A DNA stretch of 64,000 nucleotides from Neopestalotiopsis rosae (taxonomy: Eukaryota; Ascomycota; Sordariomycetes; Amphisphaeriales; Sporocadaceae). The position numbers and the translations under genes were made by a program. The DNA lies in assembly GCA_023078685.1 (NCBI GenBank), contig JALGAS010000005.1:1302001-1366000 (forward strand), written 5' to 3'. Shown here piece after piece: positions 22,890 to 34,769 of the stretch. Each line of letters starts with the position of its first letter. The stretch's first letter is position 1. Under the pieces are notes generated by a model. The model was not told where the DNA came from, did not search any database, and saw only the letters and a program-made list of their open reading frames with translations.

Positions 22890-24517
22890 ATGGCCGAGCC
22901 CAGAGTTCTTGCTCATTTCCCTCGGGCTCTGATGATGGTGGTGGTGATGTTGAGTGCTAAGCCGTCATTCGCTTTGTCGCATCTTTCAGTGGATGGGACC
23001 AGGGTCGCGGGTCTGACGACAGTAGGCGGAAATATTCAAACAGTACCTGATTATGTGATTCGCAACGGTAAGCAACGACCATACCCGATCCAATTCCGTC
23101 ACAAAGAAGTGTCAGACTTCCTTTTTCGGTCCGCATTCGGATAGCATATTAATCACCGCGCTCAACAATATAGCACCGCTTGTGCGACTGCACTCGGAAG
23201 ATCCGTTTCGTCCGTCCGACATAGCCCAGCATGTGCGCCACACCACGCCCATGCTGCAAATGAGCTCTATCGCTGGCCTGCCCGAGTTGAACCTGGATAA
23301 TCTGGCTCTGCTGAATGACAGGTCCGACGGTTCTGAAAAGGTCGCACTAACTGCAATCGAGGATCCTATAAGTCTACCAGCTTGGTTTTTTGGGGAGACG
23401 CCCGATGAAGCGGGATCATTGCATAATGCCACTGCTTGCGTGGTGATCCTTGTTGCATCCAAGGAGAGCTCGAGTGATCTGGATGCATTCTACTTTTATT
23501 TCTACTCGTTCAATCGGGGCCCGAATATCACCCAGGTGTTGCCACCAATAAGGGGTCTGATAGAAGATGGTCTCCAGGAAGGAATGAATTTCGGAAACCA
23601 TGTTGGAGACTGGTAAGTGCATTCCTTTGATCACCCTAATGCTTGAGCTGTCGACGTATACTCATCACGTCTTTTAAGGGAGTATAATATGGTTCGCTTC
23701 CACGAAGGGCGGCCCACTGGAATCTACTTCAGTCAGCATTCGGACGGATCGGCTTACGATTGGGACGACCCGGCTCTATCGAAGGATAATGGACGAGTAT
23801 GTTTTGACAGAGTCCATTGGTCTTAACACCAAGACTAACGTGGATGTAGGCTTTAGTGTACAGCGCGTATGGCTCACATGCAAACTACATATCTGTCGGG
23901 TAGGTTTATTGCAAGCCAATGCATGGACGTATGTCCGCTAATGCACGTGTGGTTCTAGCGATCATGTCCACGATTCTGTGTTAAGCGACTACTGTGATGC
24001 AGGTCATGTATGGGATCCAGTTTCTTCAGCATATTTTTATAATTTTGACCCTGTCGCTTCTCAATTGACTCGGATGCTCCCATCTGACTCGTCGGAGAAG
24101 TTCAATCTCACGTCGTTCGTCTACTTTTCTGGGCTATGGGGCGACTTGCAGTATCCAGATGACGATTCTCGTCAGAGTACGGTGCCGTACTTTGGCCTAA
24201 AACGCTTCGTCTCTGGCCCAACAGGCCCGATTACGAAGCAGCTCGTGAGAAAGGGGCTATTCCCTGACCACCGGGAAAAGAAGTCATGGCTGCAATGGGG
24301 TGTCGGTATCTTCATGTCGCTATACCCGTGCTGTTTGCGCGGATGGAGAGCTTGGGTATCGGGCACAACAGTCATCGTGATATTAATCATGATAGTGCTT
24401 GCGATCCGGTACGCTGCGAAGCAGTCTCAGTTGAAAGGGCGAGGATACAAAAAGATCGAAGATGCTGAGGATATTCCGCTCAATGACATGGACCATAGGG
24501 AAAACAGTGGGACATAA
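22890..24517 (+). CDS. VPS62-family (vacuolar protein sorting 62-like) membrane protein
   Basis: Exons 22890-23067, 23174-23612, 23679-23796, 23850-23899 and 23959-24517 give 447 aa. A signal peptide covers about residues 1-28 (MMVVVMLSAKPSFA). The VPS62 domain is recognisable from APLVRLHSEDPFRPSDI through GNHVGDWEYNMVRFHEGRP, AYDWDDP and the YSAYGSHANYI block. A single C-terminal transmembrane segment (VSGTTVIVILIMIVLAI) and a short polar tail follow. Yeast Vps62 was linked to cytoplasm-to-vacuole trafficking; the biochemical role of the family is open. All four introns have good GT..AG ends, so the gene looks intact. Confidence 0.88.
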
Positions 24518-25281
24518 TGTGCTAGAACTAGATATGAGATAAGAATCATGATGAATCCATCAAGGGCTTTCCCAAACAGGTGGAGTTAGCCATATCTCGC
24601 GCAACCAGCAGCAATGTAAACGTGAACTCAAGAATATCGCATTCTACAAACAATGTCCTACATGGGCGGTTAAGCCACTATATTATTCTGCGAGCAATAG
24701 ATACGACTGGCACATATTAAATGGGTACCTATACTCGACCACAGCTCCGATCAAGCGTCCACACATAAGCTTCAAGGTGGATGTTCAGTACAGTGCGCCG
24801 CCCTATTGGCACAGGGCGAAGATCTATCGAAACTCTTCGTTAGTATCATACACCTGGTCGTTATGAGTTATTTTAAACTTTTTTTTAAATCCATTCAGCA
24901 CAATGGTTCTATAGTTCAACCTCGATGCGTGCAGCTTTTCTATCCTAACAATTGTTGGTCTTCAGTCTGTATACTAGATTCTCCGCCATTCTAGAGCCAC
25001 ACAATGCTGCCTGATCAATCAAATCCAACCACACTAGGCAGACGTTAGTGTCATCGCCACCAACGGCATTCTACTGTGTATATATTCCAAGGTTCGCCGA
25101 TCTGTATCCTGACTTAGCCTCCACTTCCTCACACAACTACATCTCCGTGTTCTCAGGGCCGTCATCTTTCGCCACTCAGCATATTCGCCATTAATTGCGA
25201 TTGTTGGACGACCATTGAACTTGATTGCAATCACTTCATTTTTGGCAATAACTTGCGACAATCTGCAACGCAAAGCAAGGC
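24518..25281. other. Intergenic region
   Basis: No coding frame is supported. The interval is AT-rich, with a T-rich run near 24870-24890. Confidence 0.5.
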
Positions 25282-25887
25282 ATGATACTCGATAGCGTTA
25301 CGGGAGATAATGAGCCCGCGGCGGTGCTTCCAGGGGTAGAAAGCAATGCCACCTCGGATGATGCCGGCAGCGACGACACGGATAGCGGGGGCTCGGACAG
25401 TGAGATGGATGACGAAGAGCTGGACAATTGGCTTTTACCGACGTACAAACCAAAGTTCTGGTCGAAGCACCCCATGAAGGAGGCGTTGACGGCACCTTGT
25501 GATCTGCCAATCAGCGATGCGGATGTGGAAAAGCTCAAGACCGGGTTCAAATCGAAAAGCATGGACGACAAATGGGACTTCTTGGTCGAGGACCCCAACA
25601 AGAATGGCAATATATCTCTACACATTATTCGAACCTGGTGTCGAGAACCGTGCTGGATACTCCACATTATGCCAAAGCCAAGTAGCACCGATGGCGGCGG
25701 TGCAAAGATTCACGGCATTACGTGGGAAGGAAAAAGAGTGATGGGGCGAAGCGATGCAGAGCAGGCGCAGAAGGAAGCTGTGATTCTTTGCAGAGGCCAC
25801 CTTCGCTGCACGTTCGAGGCGCTGCCAGAATATCCAGTCGGGACATTTTACAATCCTGCAGCCTACAAGAAATTGAATGCTGGATAG
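25282..25887 (+). CDS. Hypothetical acidic protein, 201 aa
   Basis: A single exon beginning at an ATG. Residues 20-50 are strongly acidic and Ser/Gly/Asp-rich (GSDDTDSGGSDSEMDDEELD). A folded-looking C-terminal part follows, with KWDFLVEDPNKNG, WCREPCWILHIMP and an alanine-rich helix. I recognise no domain. The layout of a disordered acidic head plus a compact domain suggests a nuclear or cytosolic binding protein, but nothing in the sequence proves that. Confidence 0.65.
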   Translation: MILDSVTGDNEPAAVLPGVESNATSDDAGSDDTDSGGSDSEMDDEELDNWLLPTYKPKFWSKHPMKEALTAPCDLPISDADVEKLKTGFKSKSMDDKWDFLVEDPNKNGNISLHIIRTWCREPCWILHIMPKPSSTDGGGAKIHGITWEGKRVMGRSDAEQAQKEAVILCRGHLRCTFEALPEYPVGTFYNPAAYKKLNAG

Positions 25888-26028
25888 GTCACTGGCGTTA
25901 CCCCTTTTCAGTAGCTGGGGCGCATGATCGGGGAAGATGATAGCAAACGGCTCACATTTTTGTAATCATAACTTTTCATTTCTAACTTCAGTGCTTTTGG
26001 TGGATATTGGATTAACAAAATAACGCCA

Positions 26029-28499
26029 TCATTCTTTCGTTTCAAGAAGTCGCTCAATAGCAGCCCGCCCAATATGATAACCCTGGAGGAAGGTAGAAAA
26101 GTGCTTTCTATCCTGCTTGACTTCTTGAAGACAAAGATCTAACAAGCCGATCTTTCTCTTGACAATGATTCTCAGCGCCTGTCGTTCGGTCTCGGTAAAG
26201 AGCCCTTCAATGGACGAGGCCCATTCTTCTAAATCAAGAAACGCTCGTTCCAAGCCAAGCAGTAAACCCAGGTTCTTTTCCGGCTCCATAGACCATCGCA
26301 GCATGGAGTATGCAAACTTGACGTGCACTGTTGCCTTTGCTTCGTCGCCAAGTATATCCTTGAGAGACGCCGCGTCGCTTTGTGGGCCACGCCGAATGAG
26401 CTGCACGCCTAGCTCGACAATTCCTAGCGAGGATACGACTTTGGACTCATCCATGCCCGCAACAATATCGGCTTCCAGCATAAAACCATAATTGGCGCGA
26501 AGGATGCGTATGATGTGTTGCCGGATACATTCCGTTGTTCGAAACGGTGTGATGATTGTGTTTTCCAGGAGGCAAGCATGTGTCAGCCAGAGAGCCAAGA
26601 AATCTGATGTGGGGACTGATCCAACATCCGGACAACTCAATGGAGGCAGCGGGTGAAATTCTTTCGACGTTAGCTTCGTCAAAACGTCCCTCGAGCTACA
26701 CTTGTCTCGAAACTCCATGTAGGCATCCGGTGACTCGGGTGTCGTGGGGAAGACTGGATGCTGGACTGCAATATCTTGGCTCGTAAAGGCGGCAGGGACA
26801 TAATCATGGGCAAGACCCAAGCTACTCCAGTACGATGGCTGAACCTCATCTTCCAAGGTGGAGAGGGAGTCGATCCAATCTGCCACAAGTTTGACTTCAG
26901 CGTCGGTGAAAGCACCGAACATTCTGCCGTTCCAAGAAAGCTCGCGGATTAGCAAGCTCTTGCTGCTATTTCCCCTCTGAACCCATGGCTTGGCTTTGCT
27001 CAGGCTATCCAGAAAGTCGAGCTGCCATTGCTTCGATGCCCAGATTGCTGGAGAGAGCCACTCCACGAGTGTGCGCTGTCCAATCTTGACTTGACTGGCG
27101 CAATGGATACGATGGGATGCGTTAGCCTTGAGCCTAAATATGTCCAACAGTCTGACTTCTTTGTCGGTGAGCTGCCGGTTCAGAGAGCTGACCGTATTAG
27201 GCACAATGTCGTCTGCTCCAACAACCTTGGACAGCAGATAACCTGCTTGAATTCGCTTCCAGGCTTCCTGCATGACAACTTCTCCTTGGCTCGCCCGAAC
27301 ATGATCCAGATAGGCCGTGACTATGCCTAGAGCCATTGCAGTATGACCCGAATCGGCATTGTCAATACTAACATGGATGTGGAAGTAGTATGCCGAGAGC
27401 CCAAAGCGCGGCAGCTCTTTGGCAGCTTTCAGCGTCTCAAGCGTGAGCATCTCATAGTGCAAATTGAACCCAAGAATCTCGGGTAGAAAGTCGTTGGGAA
27501 ACAGTGAGATAAGAAGCTGAGCCACGGCTGCTTTCCAAGTATCAACATCATCCGCTCCTTCATTGGCATCCAGGAATTCAGCCGTATCGCTCGCAGGCAG
27601 CTTGTCATCAAATGTCCGTATGAGATGCTGGAAAAGGTAGACATGGTTCTTCTGGAGATCCCCATCGCCTAATTCCTCGGAGAGTATTTGCCATGCATTT
27701 TTGGTGATCGCTCGCAAGGCAAATGGAGTCGTCACCCGATGAATATGGCCAAGCCACGCCCCGTCGACATACTTGACGGGTGCAATGCCTCTCAACCACT
27801 TTTGTGCTGATTCACGGCTGTCGAAGAGCTCAGTACCGTGTCCAGACTTGCGCCGCTGGAGATATAACTCCCATTGGTCCAGAATACCTTGCAACTTGGT
27901 CAGTACATGACAAGAACTGCAAAGCGTGGAGGTAGGTAGATGAAAAATGAACATTTGGGAATGATAGTTTATGAAACTCACTACATTAAAGTTAGCAACT
28001 TGGGAGAAAGACTGGGAACTCGGGAAAGGGATTACGAGACGTAGTCAAACGGCAAGAAGAAATAATCATCATGAAATAGGGTAATGACATACCGGTCATG
28101 CTCGGCGACCAAGAAGTCTTCGAGTGCCTTACGATTATAGGTTTCAATGGCTAAGATGTTTCCATCAATGGTCGTGAATTTTGCGTAGGTCAAGGATCTG
28201 GTGAGCATTTTCAGGAGAAGTTGACGGGCTTGGGGGAGAATGTCCCGATTTTGTTCAAGATTCTGCACTTTAAAGTAGAACTCTTGGTATAGTTTCAGGT
28301 CCTTCGCTTTGAAAATTTCATTTTGATATGACTTGGCTCGTTTCTGACCTCGTCGAACACTCATCGCAGGTGAAGGATTGCCATTTTTGTTTACATGGAC
28401 CGACGATCCTCGATTGTCGAAAACGAGATGGTAAAACAGACCAGCTAAAAGAGCAACCGCAACAACGGCTGTGGGAGGCGTGATGTTTATTTCGACCAT
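26029..28499 (-). CDS. Membrane-anchored heme-oxygenase-like diiron oxidase (iron-containing redox enzyme family)
   Basis: Two exons, 28499-28093 and 27916-26029, give 764 aa; the phase-2 join restores HDRSCHVLTK. A hydrophobic anchor lies at about residues 10-27 (AVVAVALLAGLFYHLVF). The catalytic part contains APVKYVDGAWLGHIHRVTTP and EELGDGDLQKNH, with candidate metal ligands Glu217, His227, Glu291, Asp321 or Asp324 and His327 in HIHVSIDNADSGH. This matches the HDO superfamily, whose members (BesC, UndA, SznF) use a diiron centre for C-C cleavage or N-oxidation. The fungal form is about three times longer than the bacterial enzymes. It flanks an exporter, a 2OG oxygenase and a gamma-glutamyltranspeptidase, which suggests a biosynthetic role. 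Confidence 0.8.
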
Positions 28500-29905
28500 T
28501 GTTGCTACTTGCCATAAGTCGTGGCAGTAGTTCGATGATGCGATGTGATACTGCTTTCAGGTATGAAAAGAAAAACGACAATTCAGAGGCACTATTTGTA
28601 CTCATTTCCACAGATTGCAAAATTCACTTGTTCCCATCGCAGATGAGAGTCTTGGCTTAGAGATCCATACCGCTTAGACCATTGTTCTCTTTCGTTTACG
28701 GATAGTAGTATTATTCTCGCCTCCGTCAGGAAATTGCCACACATCGACCATGCTAATCCGCAATGAACATGACTAACAATCCCGTTGTTGTCTTACACCA
28801 TAAGGCCATATTCACTTCCCTGCCTCCGCGCAGACCACGTTTCAAGATCGGCGCATAAGCACCGACCAAGAATTATCTGTATCAAATGATGCTATGCTAT
28901 TGAATTCGCTAAAAGAAACGGTACTAGGTGGAATGCGATACATTGATGAAGCCGGTCTGTTTACGAGCCTGTCTGGGTTCTGGGTGTATTGACCCGAACC
29001 TTCGAGGGCGACACGAAGTAAACAATCACCCATGTAAATTGACGATTCTTAGGATCAATTGCGCAGTAGCTATGCCAATGCGAAAATTGCAAAGTTTTCT
29101 TCGCTCCATACAACAGCCTGTAAAAGCGGCAATTTCGCCCCACAAGGAATACTACTATGTGTTGTTGCTAATGCCACACCCCGTAAGCATGGTCAGGCAC
29201 AGTTCCCTGCACTGTTCATGCACCTCGCATCTCGGTTTGTCTCGGATTCCAGCTACCTCGCATTTTATACATGGGCTTTCCTCCGAAAGCCAAGGCCGAT
29301 GCGAAACTGCGGCCGCTTTGGCGATTATACTTGCATGAAATTCTTGGCCACCTCGGCGTAGAGCTTTGAAATGTTCTGACCACATGTCTTGGCGGCTCTA
29401 GGCCACGGACTCACCGCTTTGAGAAGGGCATTTGCAAAGGAGGATCAAATTAGTGCCCATGTAGCAAGGGTTGAAATATGTATTTTGTATAACTCATCAC
29501 AGGGATTGTAATACGTCGCCATTGTATGCAGAGCAAAGTGGATCACCTTCGACTCATGAGGCCATCATCTTCTAATCAACAACATTTCTCGGTACAACTC
29601 TGACAGAGTCTTCTGCCCTTGCCATCTGAGGGGCTCGGTCCGACGTCCCCGACGAGAGAAGGTCTCTTGGCCCATGACATAGTCTGACTTGGTGATTCAC
29701 AAGATGTCGATATACATCGAGGATACATTGATTGGCAAAAGTTGTTCATTGGTGGGAGGTATAGCCAGAAAATGAAGATCAGATCATTGCCAAAATATCC
29801 AAGTGTGGTACAATACTCTAGGTTGATTGGAAAACCGTCGGATCGGTATAAGAATTGACCACCAAAGTTGCCTGAATTCTGAATTCGAGAATTGTCGATA
29901 GCCTC
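28500..29905. other. 1.4 kb divergent intergenic region (HDO / DHA2 exporter)
   Basis: No gene is supported. It contains the promoters of both flanking divergent genes. Small plus-strand frames around 28928-29361 lack motifs. Confidence 0.5.
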
Positions 29906-31717
29906 ATGGTCACTATGAATGTAACTTCCAACCCCTCGTCTTCGGGAACAGGCGCATCATGTATTCAAAGTTACAGAGAACAAGAGAAGAACGAAGCCAA
30001 TGGCGATACCTCAAGTGCATCGGTTGAAGATCCTTCGCTGAGGCAGAACTCGGCAAGGAAGACAGTTTTGCTAGCCACTCTATCCTCTGCTGGCCTCCTC
30101 AACGTACGTCAGAGTCTTCGTGATTCTATTTTTCTATAGACGACTTATAGAAGAAAATCTAATTGAATATCGCAGATTCTTACTGTCCAATCTGTTGTTA
30201 TCATGCTGCCTTCCATAGGTGAAGCTTTGCTGATACCTCCAACAAGACAGCAGATGATTACTTCAACGTACAATATCTCTGCTGGCTGCCTCATTCTTTT
30301 CTGGGGTCGCTTGGCGGACATTTACGGACGTCGCACTACATTCCTCATCGGTTCCACCGGTTTTACACTTGCAGCACTTGCCATTCCCTTCTCGCCAGTT
30401 GAGATATGCTTCTATGTCCTTCGAGTCCTCCAAGGCATGAGTGGGGCGGCCACTATCCCATCTGCAATAGGTATACTTGCCACAACATTTCCAGTGGGAA
30501 AGTCGAGGAATATGGCATTTGTCACGTTCGCTGCCGCTTCATCCCTAGGCTCCATCATTGGCAACGTTGCCGGTGGTGTTGTTGGGGGGTATCTTTCCTG
30601 GAAATGGGTTTTCTGGATCACATCCATTATCAGTGGTACTGTCACTGTCGCCGCGTATATCCTCACCAGACACAAATCGTTCACACAACGTCCCCAAGGC
30701 TCAACTGACACGTATGTCGACTGGCTTGGTGGAGTCATCATCTCAAGTTCTTTGATCCTGCTGCTCGTCGCCTTATCAGAAGCAAACGTGATCGGCTGGA
30801 AAGTCCCGTGGATACCGGTGCTCTTGGTGCTGTCTGTACTACTCGGTGCGGCCTTTGTCTTCTGGCAACTTCGTCTTGAAAAGCACGCCTGTCGTCAGCC
30901 TCTGCTGAGGCCAGCAATGTTTCGAAATATGCAGTTCTCGGCCTCATTCACACTCATAGGGCTTTTTTATGCCGCCTTCAATGGCTTTTTAATATTCTCC
31001 ACGTTCTTGTGAGTTCTTCTTATATGTGGCTTTCTCTAATACAAACAAGAATGGTGGTACATACTCCTCGAAGGTAATCACTAAGTTCTGACTATCCTTC
31101 AGCTATCAAGACTTTCAAGAACTTGAGGTTATTGACACCACTTTGCGTTTCCTCCCTGCAGGAATCACCGGTTGTGAGTATATATTCTGTGTCTCTTGAC
31201 ACTGCCTGCACTTCCCTTTCATGGCAATGTGCAAAGCTTGTAGTATATCAGCTAACGAATCTCAGTACTTGTATCCTTCATCGTAACGCCGGCACTTTCA
31301 AGAATGCCTGGCTATTACCTGCTTCTTTTTGGAATAGTTTGTGGCATTGTATCACCCTTACTCTTTGCACTACCTACCATCTCACCCGATACAACCTACT
31401 GGGCCTTCGGCTTCCCCGCCATGTTTCTAGGCTTTAGTGTAGATATCGTTGCACCTGTTGTCAGCTTGTTTGTGGCTAAATGCCTCCCCGAGGGCGATCA
31501 AGCGCTTGGGGCAGGTTTATTGCAGACTGCCAACCAGGTCGGCCGTGCGCTTGGTCTCGCGGTGGCCACCATAGCACAGTCAGCAGCTCAGGGAGGTAGT
31601 CATGAGAAGGAAGACCTCCTTCGAGGACTACGTGCTGCACAGTGGGTTAACGTCGCTTTGACAATATTGGCATTGGTCATTGCGTTCATGTTTTTCCGTG
31701 GATTAGGCAAGGCGTGA
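29906..31717 (+). CDS. MFS exporter, DHA2 (14-TM drug:H+ antiporter) type
   Basis: Exons 29906-30103, 30176-31008, 31103-31173 and 31266-31717 give 517 aa. A polar N-terminal tail of about 55 residues precedes the membrane part. MFS motif A is seen as GRLADIYGRR after the second helix and the antiporter motif C region as SLGSIIGNVAGGVVGG. The hydrophobicity pattern fits 14 helices, and the nearest known type is the ATR1-like/DHA2 group. It likely exports a small toxic or secreted metabolite by proton antiport at the plasma membrane. It sits between the HDO and the AspRS-like gene, so it may carry or detoxify their product. Confidence 0.9.
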
Positions 31718-32198
31718 GATAGGAATTGTTAGCACAAAGTAAATATCAGTTCACTTGCACTCCAATGCTTAAGGTCGGATACATCGACCGGTTTTCCGAA
31801 CCATCTCGTCGTATTATTAGAAAGTCTGTTACCCCATGATCACTTGAGGACGACGCACGTGCAATCGGTTTCTTTTTTAATATAGGATAGCTTTTTCTTT
31901 TGATTGCCAAAATCAATACATAAGTGATATATCGAGTTCATGTGTCGTTGTATGCATTTGCATGTTGAAGAAAATGGAGCACGAGGGAATGTCTGGAACT
32001 TATATGGAGAAGATATTGCAGCTGTTATCACGCTCTAGCTTGATTTTTTCATATATTGAACAGATTCGATGTGTCCCGACGCAGTCTTTGTGGGTTACAC
32101 GCAGTCAATCTTGTACATACAAATAGATCACTAATTCGGTTTTTTATAACACCGCAATTGATTGAATAAAAAGTCATCTGCGCTCAGTCCGCTATTCT
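31718..32198. other. Convergent 3' intergenic region
   Basis: This is AT-rich space between two convergent genes, with no coding signal. Confidence 0.5.
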
Positions 32199-33767
32199 TC
32201 ATGGGGCCAGACGTGAGACATCTCGAGGAAACAGCGATGTCTCGTGAATATCCTTCAATCCCAAGAACCCCTGTAACAACCGGTTCAGACCAATGCCATA
32301 GCTCCCCTGAGGTGGAGAACCAGCATCAAAAGAACCCACGTAAGACTGCCATCCAGGGGAGTCTGGATCTAAAGGCGGATTGCGGTTCATCATGACCTCG
32401 CGCAACTGATCGGCCGAATTGATCGTTTGTCCCCCAGAACAATTTTCTTGTCCGCGTAGAATTACGTCAAACGTCCTTGACAACAAATGATCACTCTTGG
32501 CGGGTTGCATGTAGAAGGTTCGAAGATTTCTGGGATAATGCGAAATGGTGAAAATGTCGGTAGGGGGTTTTCCTGCAACCCCGTCTCTGAACAGTCTGCC
32601 CAGGGTGGCTTCTTCTTGTTGACTGTTTCGGTCAGTACGTTTCTGATTGATCTGCGGTCTTACTGCTTACGAAAAGTCCTCTTCATCTAGTGTCTGGTAG
32701 CCGGCACTACGTAAGATTGTCTTGGCTTCACGAAACTTCACCCGAACAACCTTGTCGCCGCTTTCGAGGCCAAGTTTGAAGGTACCAGCAGAGGAGTAGA
32801 GTTTCTTGGCAGTTGCAACGAGATTTTTGTATTTCTCCCGTGCTTGCAGACCTCGAAGGATATAGACGAACGCTGATTCGGCACTATCCGTAACCTCCCC
32901 CCAATCGTCTTGAATAGTCATGACGGCCTCAAGTCCAGAGAACTATGCGAGATTAATATTTGAATGAGTTGACTTTTTGGGAGCCAGGTATATGTATCAT
33001 CTTACCTCTGCGAGACGCCTAGTCGAAACACTTGTCTCTGCTCGGAAAAGCGATCGTATTTCAAAGACGCGCTTGAAATCCGCCGCAATGGCCATCTGCT
33101 GATGAAATTCTCCGGTCTGGGCAAGCCACGCATCCTTTCGATCATAATATGCCACAGGAAAGTAGTCGTTGTCCCCTGTGATGTTGTAGTTGATAATGTG
33201 AGGCGTTGATATCCAATGGAACCCGTGGCTCATTTGATGTTCCACAGCAAGCTCAAATACACCAGAAAGGAGTTTGAAGATGGAAGCGGTAGCAGCAACG
33301 CGGACGTCCAAGACGCGATTATTGAGCCTTTCGTTGAGCGTGAGTGTACTCAGAAGCTGTTCAGAACCTTGATGCTTGTGACCCGGTCCGTGCAAATCAA
33401 TTACGGTCAGATCAGGAATAGCTTTTGCTACAACAACTATCTCTGAGACCATAACAGATATCTCCGAGCAGTCATCTTTACTAACATATTCGTAGTTCGG
33501 AATAGCCACCAGAGTGCCCGTAACACGAAGAAGTGACTCCCGCGTGCATGTACTGGCCACTTCAAAAGTGTCAGAATTCACTTGAGCTTGCTTGACTGAC
33601 GCCACCAAAAACTGTCCCTCGTCACGAAGATGTAGGACAACGTCAGTATCTGATGTAAGTGGCGCAGTGGAATGCAGACGAGCGTCGAAAGACACTTTTG
33701 TGCCAACGCGAATGTCATGAAGAAGGCGGACCTGAGTCGGCGTGGCTTTAGAGTTGTTGGCACCCAT
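32199..33767 (-). CDS. Divergent aspartyl-tRNA-synthetase-like protein with N-myristoylation signal
   Basis: Exons 33767-33006, 32942-32671 and 32622-32199 give 485 aa. The start MGANNSKATP fits the N-myristoylation consensus (Gly2, Ser6, Lys7). Residues 20-115 look like the OB-fold anticodon-binding domain. The class II core has motif 2 VFEIRSLFRAE (FRAE 241-244) and motif 3 YGIGLNRLL (454-459) with LFPRDVSRLAP at the end. The loop equivalent to the AspRS SPQLYKQ element reads TGEFHQQ (218-224), so the lysine that reads the aspartate side chain is replaced. RHLTEF is RRLAEF. An essential housekeeping AspRS would not normally show these changes. It is more likely a specialised paralogue; its fungal relative ErdS aspartylates ergosterol, but the DUF2156 domain of ErdS is absent here. 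Confidence 0.85.
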
Positions 33768-34769
33768 CTTTGCTAGAAATTGGAGGAGGAACAGAGTAAG
33801 ACACGTATGTGATCGGAAAAGAATGGAATAGTTTGGACTTTGGATGAAGTAAACAGTTTTTCTTTCATTTCATTGAAATGCTGAACTTCTTGAAATTGAA
33901 GATTGCCAAACATTTACCTAGGAACCAGTGAACTTTCACGATTCTCACTCATGCTGTCACTGAGACAAACTGATTTGATTTCTCCATTTCATTCCTTTCA
34001 CAAGTACAGACTACGTAAGGGTACTTACTCGTCATTTTCTCCAAATTCTACCTGAAGCCCTTTCGGTTGACAAATGACTGGCTTGGATATTCGCAAATCG
34101 TGTGCACTATCTCGCCATCACTGATGTGGGTCACGCCATGAATCGCCAAGGGCCAACATGTGAGACTTTCCAACCAATTAACCTATGATCCGCAAACATG
34201 TTGCAACTGCCTTGTTAGATAGAGCGGTGAATTATTTACACCCCCTGTATCGGCGTAGGATGTAGGATTGCATTGCAGATCGGACTGTGGGGAGGAGGAC
34301 CCTTGAATCATGCAAGCGCCTAGTATGAAGTACAGCGTTGCATCTTCATGTCACATGGAAAGGAGTATAGGTCACCAAGACTACGGTAAGCATGTTGCAG
34401 TGGCAAACCTTTCATAGTCCTTGAAAAAATTCCGTACGAGAGACTTGAGTGCTGCCGCCATAGTTCAAAGATGTCTGTATACTAGACTAGGTGAATTTGA
34501 GTAACCAGGATGCTACCTGGCTGCATCACCCACGGGCTTTGGCCGCTCGGTTTAAGGGTGAATTATATCCGAAGCATCGAACACATTCATGATGTGAAAA
34601 GAAAAAGCAACACGCAGGAGCACACTTATTTGTCTACAGAAAGGAGCCCGCGTCCTTGAGCCCTTCTCAGATCTCTGAGCTTTACTGTCGCATCCCATCC
34701 GAACCTTTTCTAGTCTTGTCCATCTTAATTCTTGAGAATTCAACAGAAAATTGCACTATCATTCTCATC
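33768..34769. promoter_or_regulatory. Divergent promoter region, AspRS-like / 2OG oxygenase
   Basis: About 1 kb separates the two divergent starts. No gene is supported inside. A CCTAGG palindrome occurs at 33917. Confidence 0.5.
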
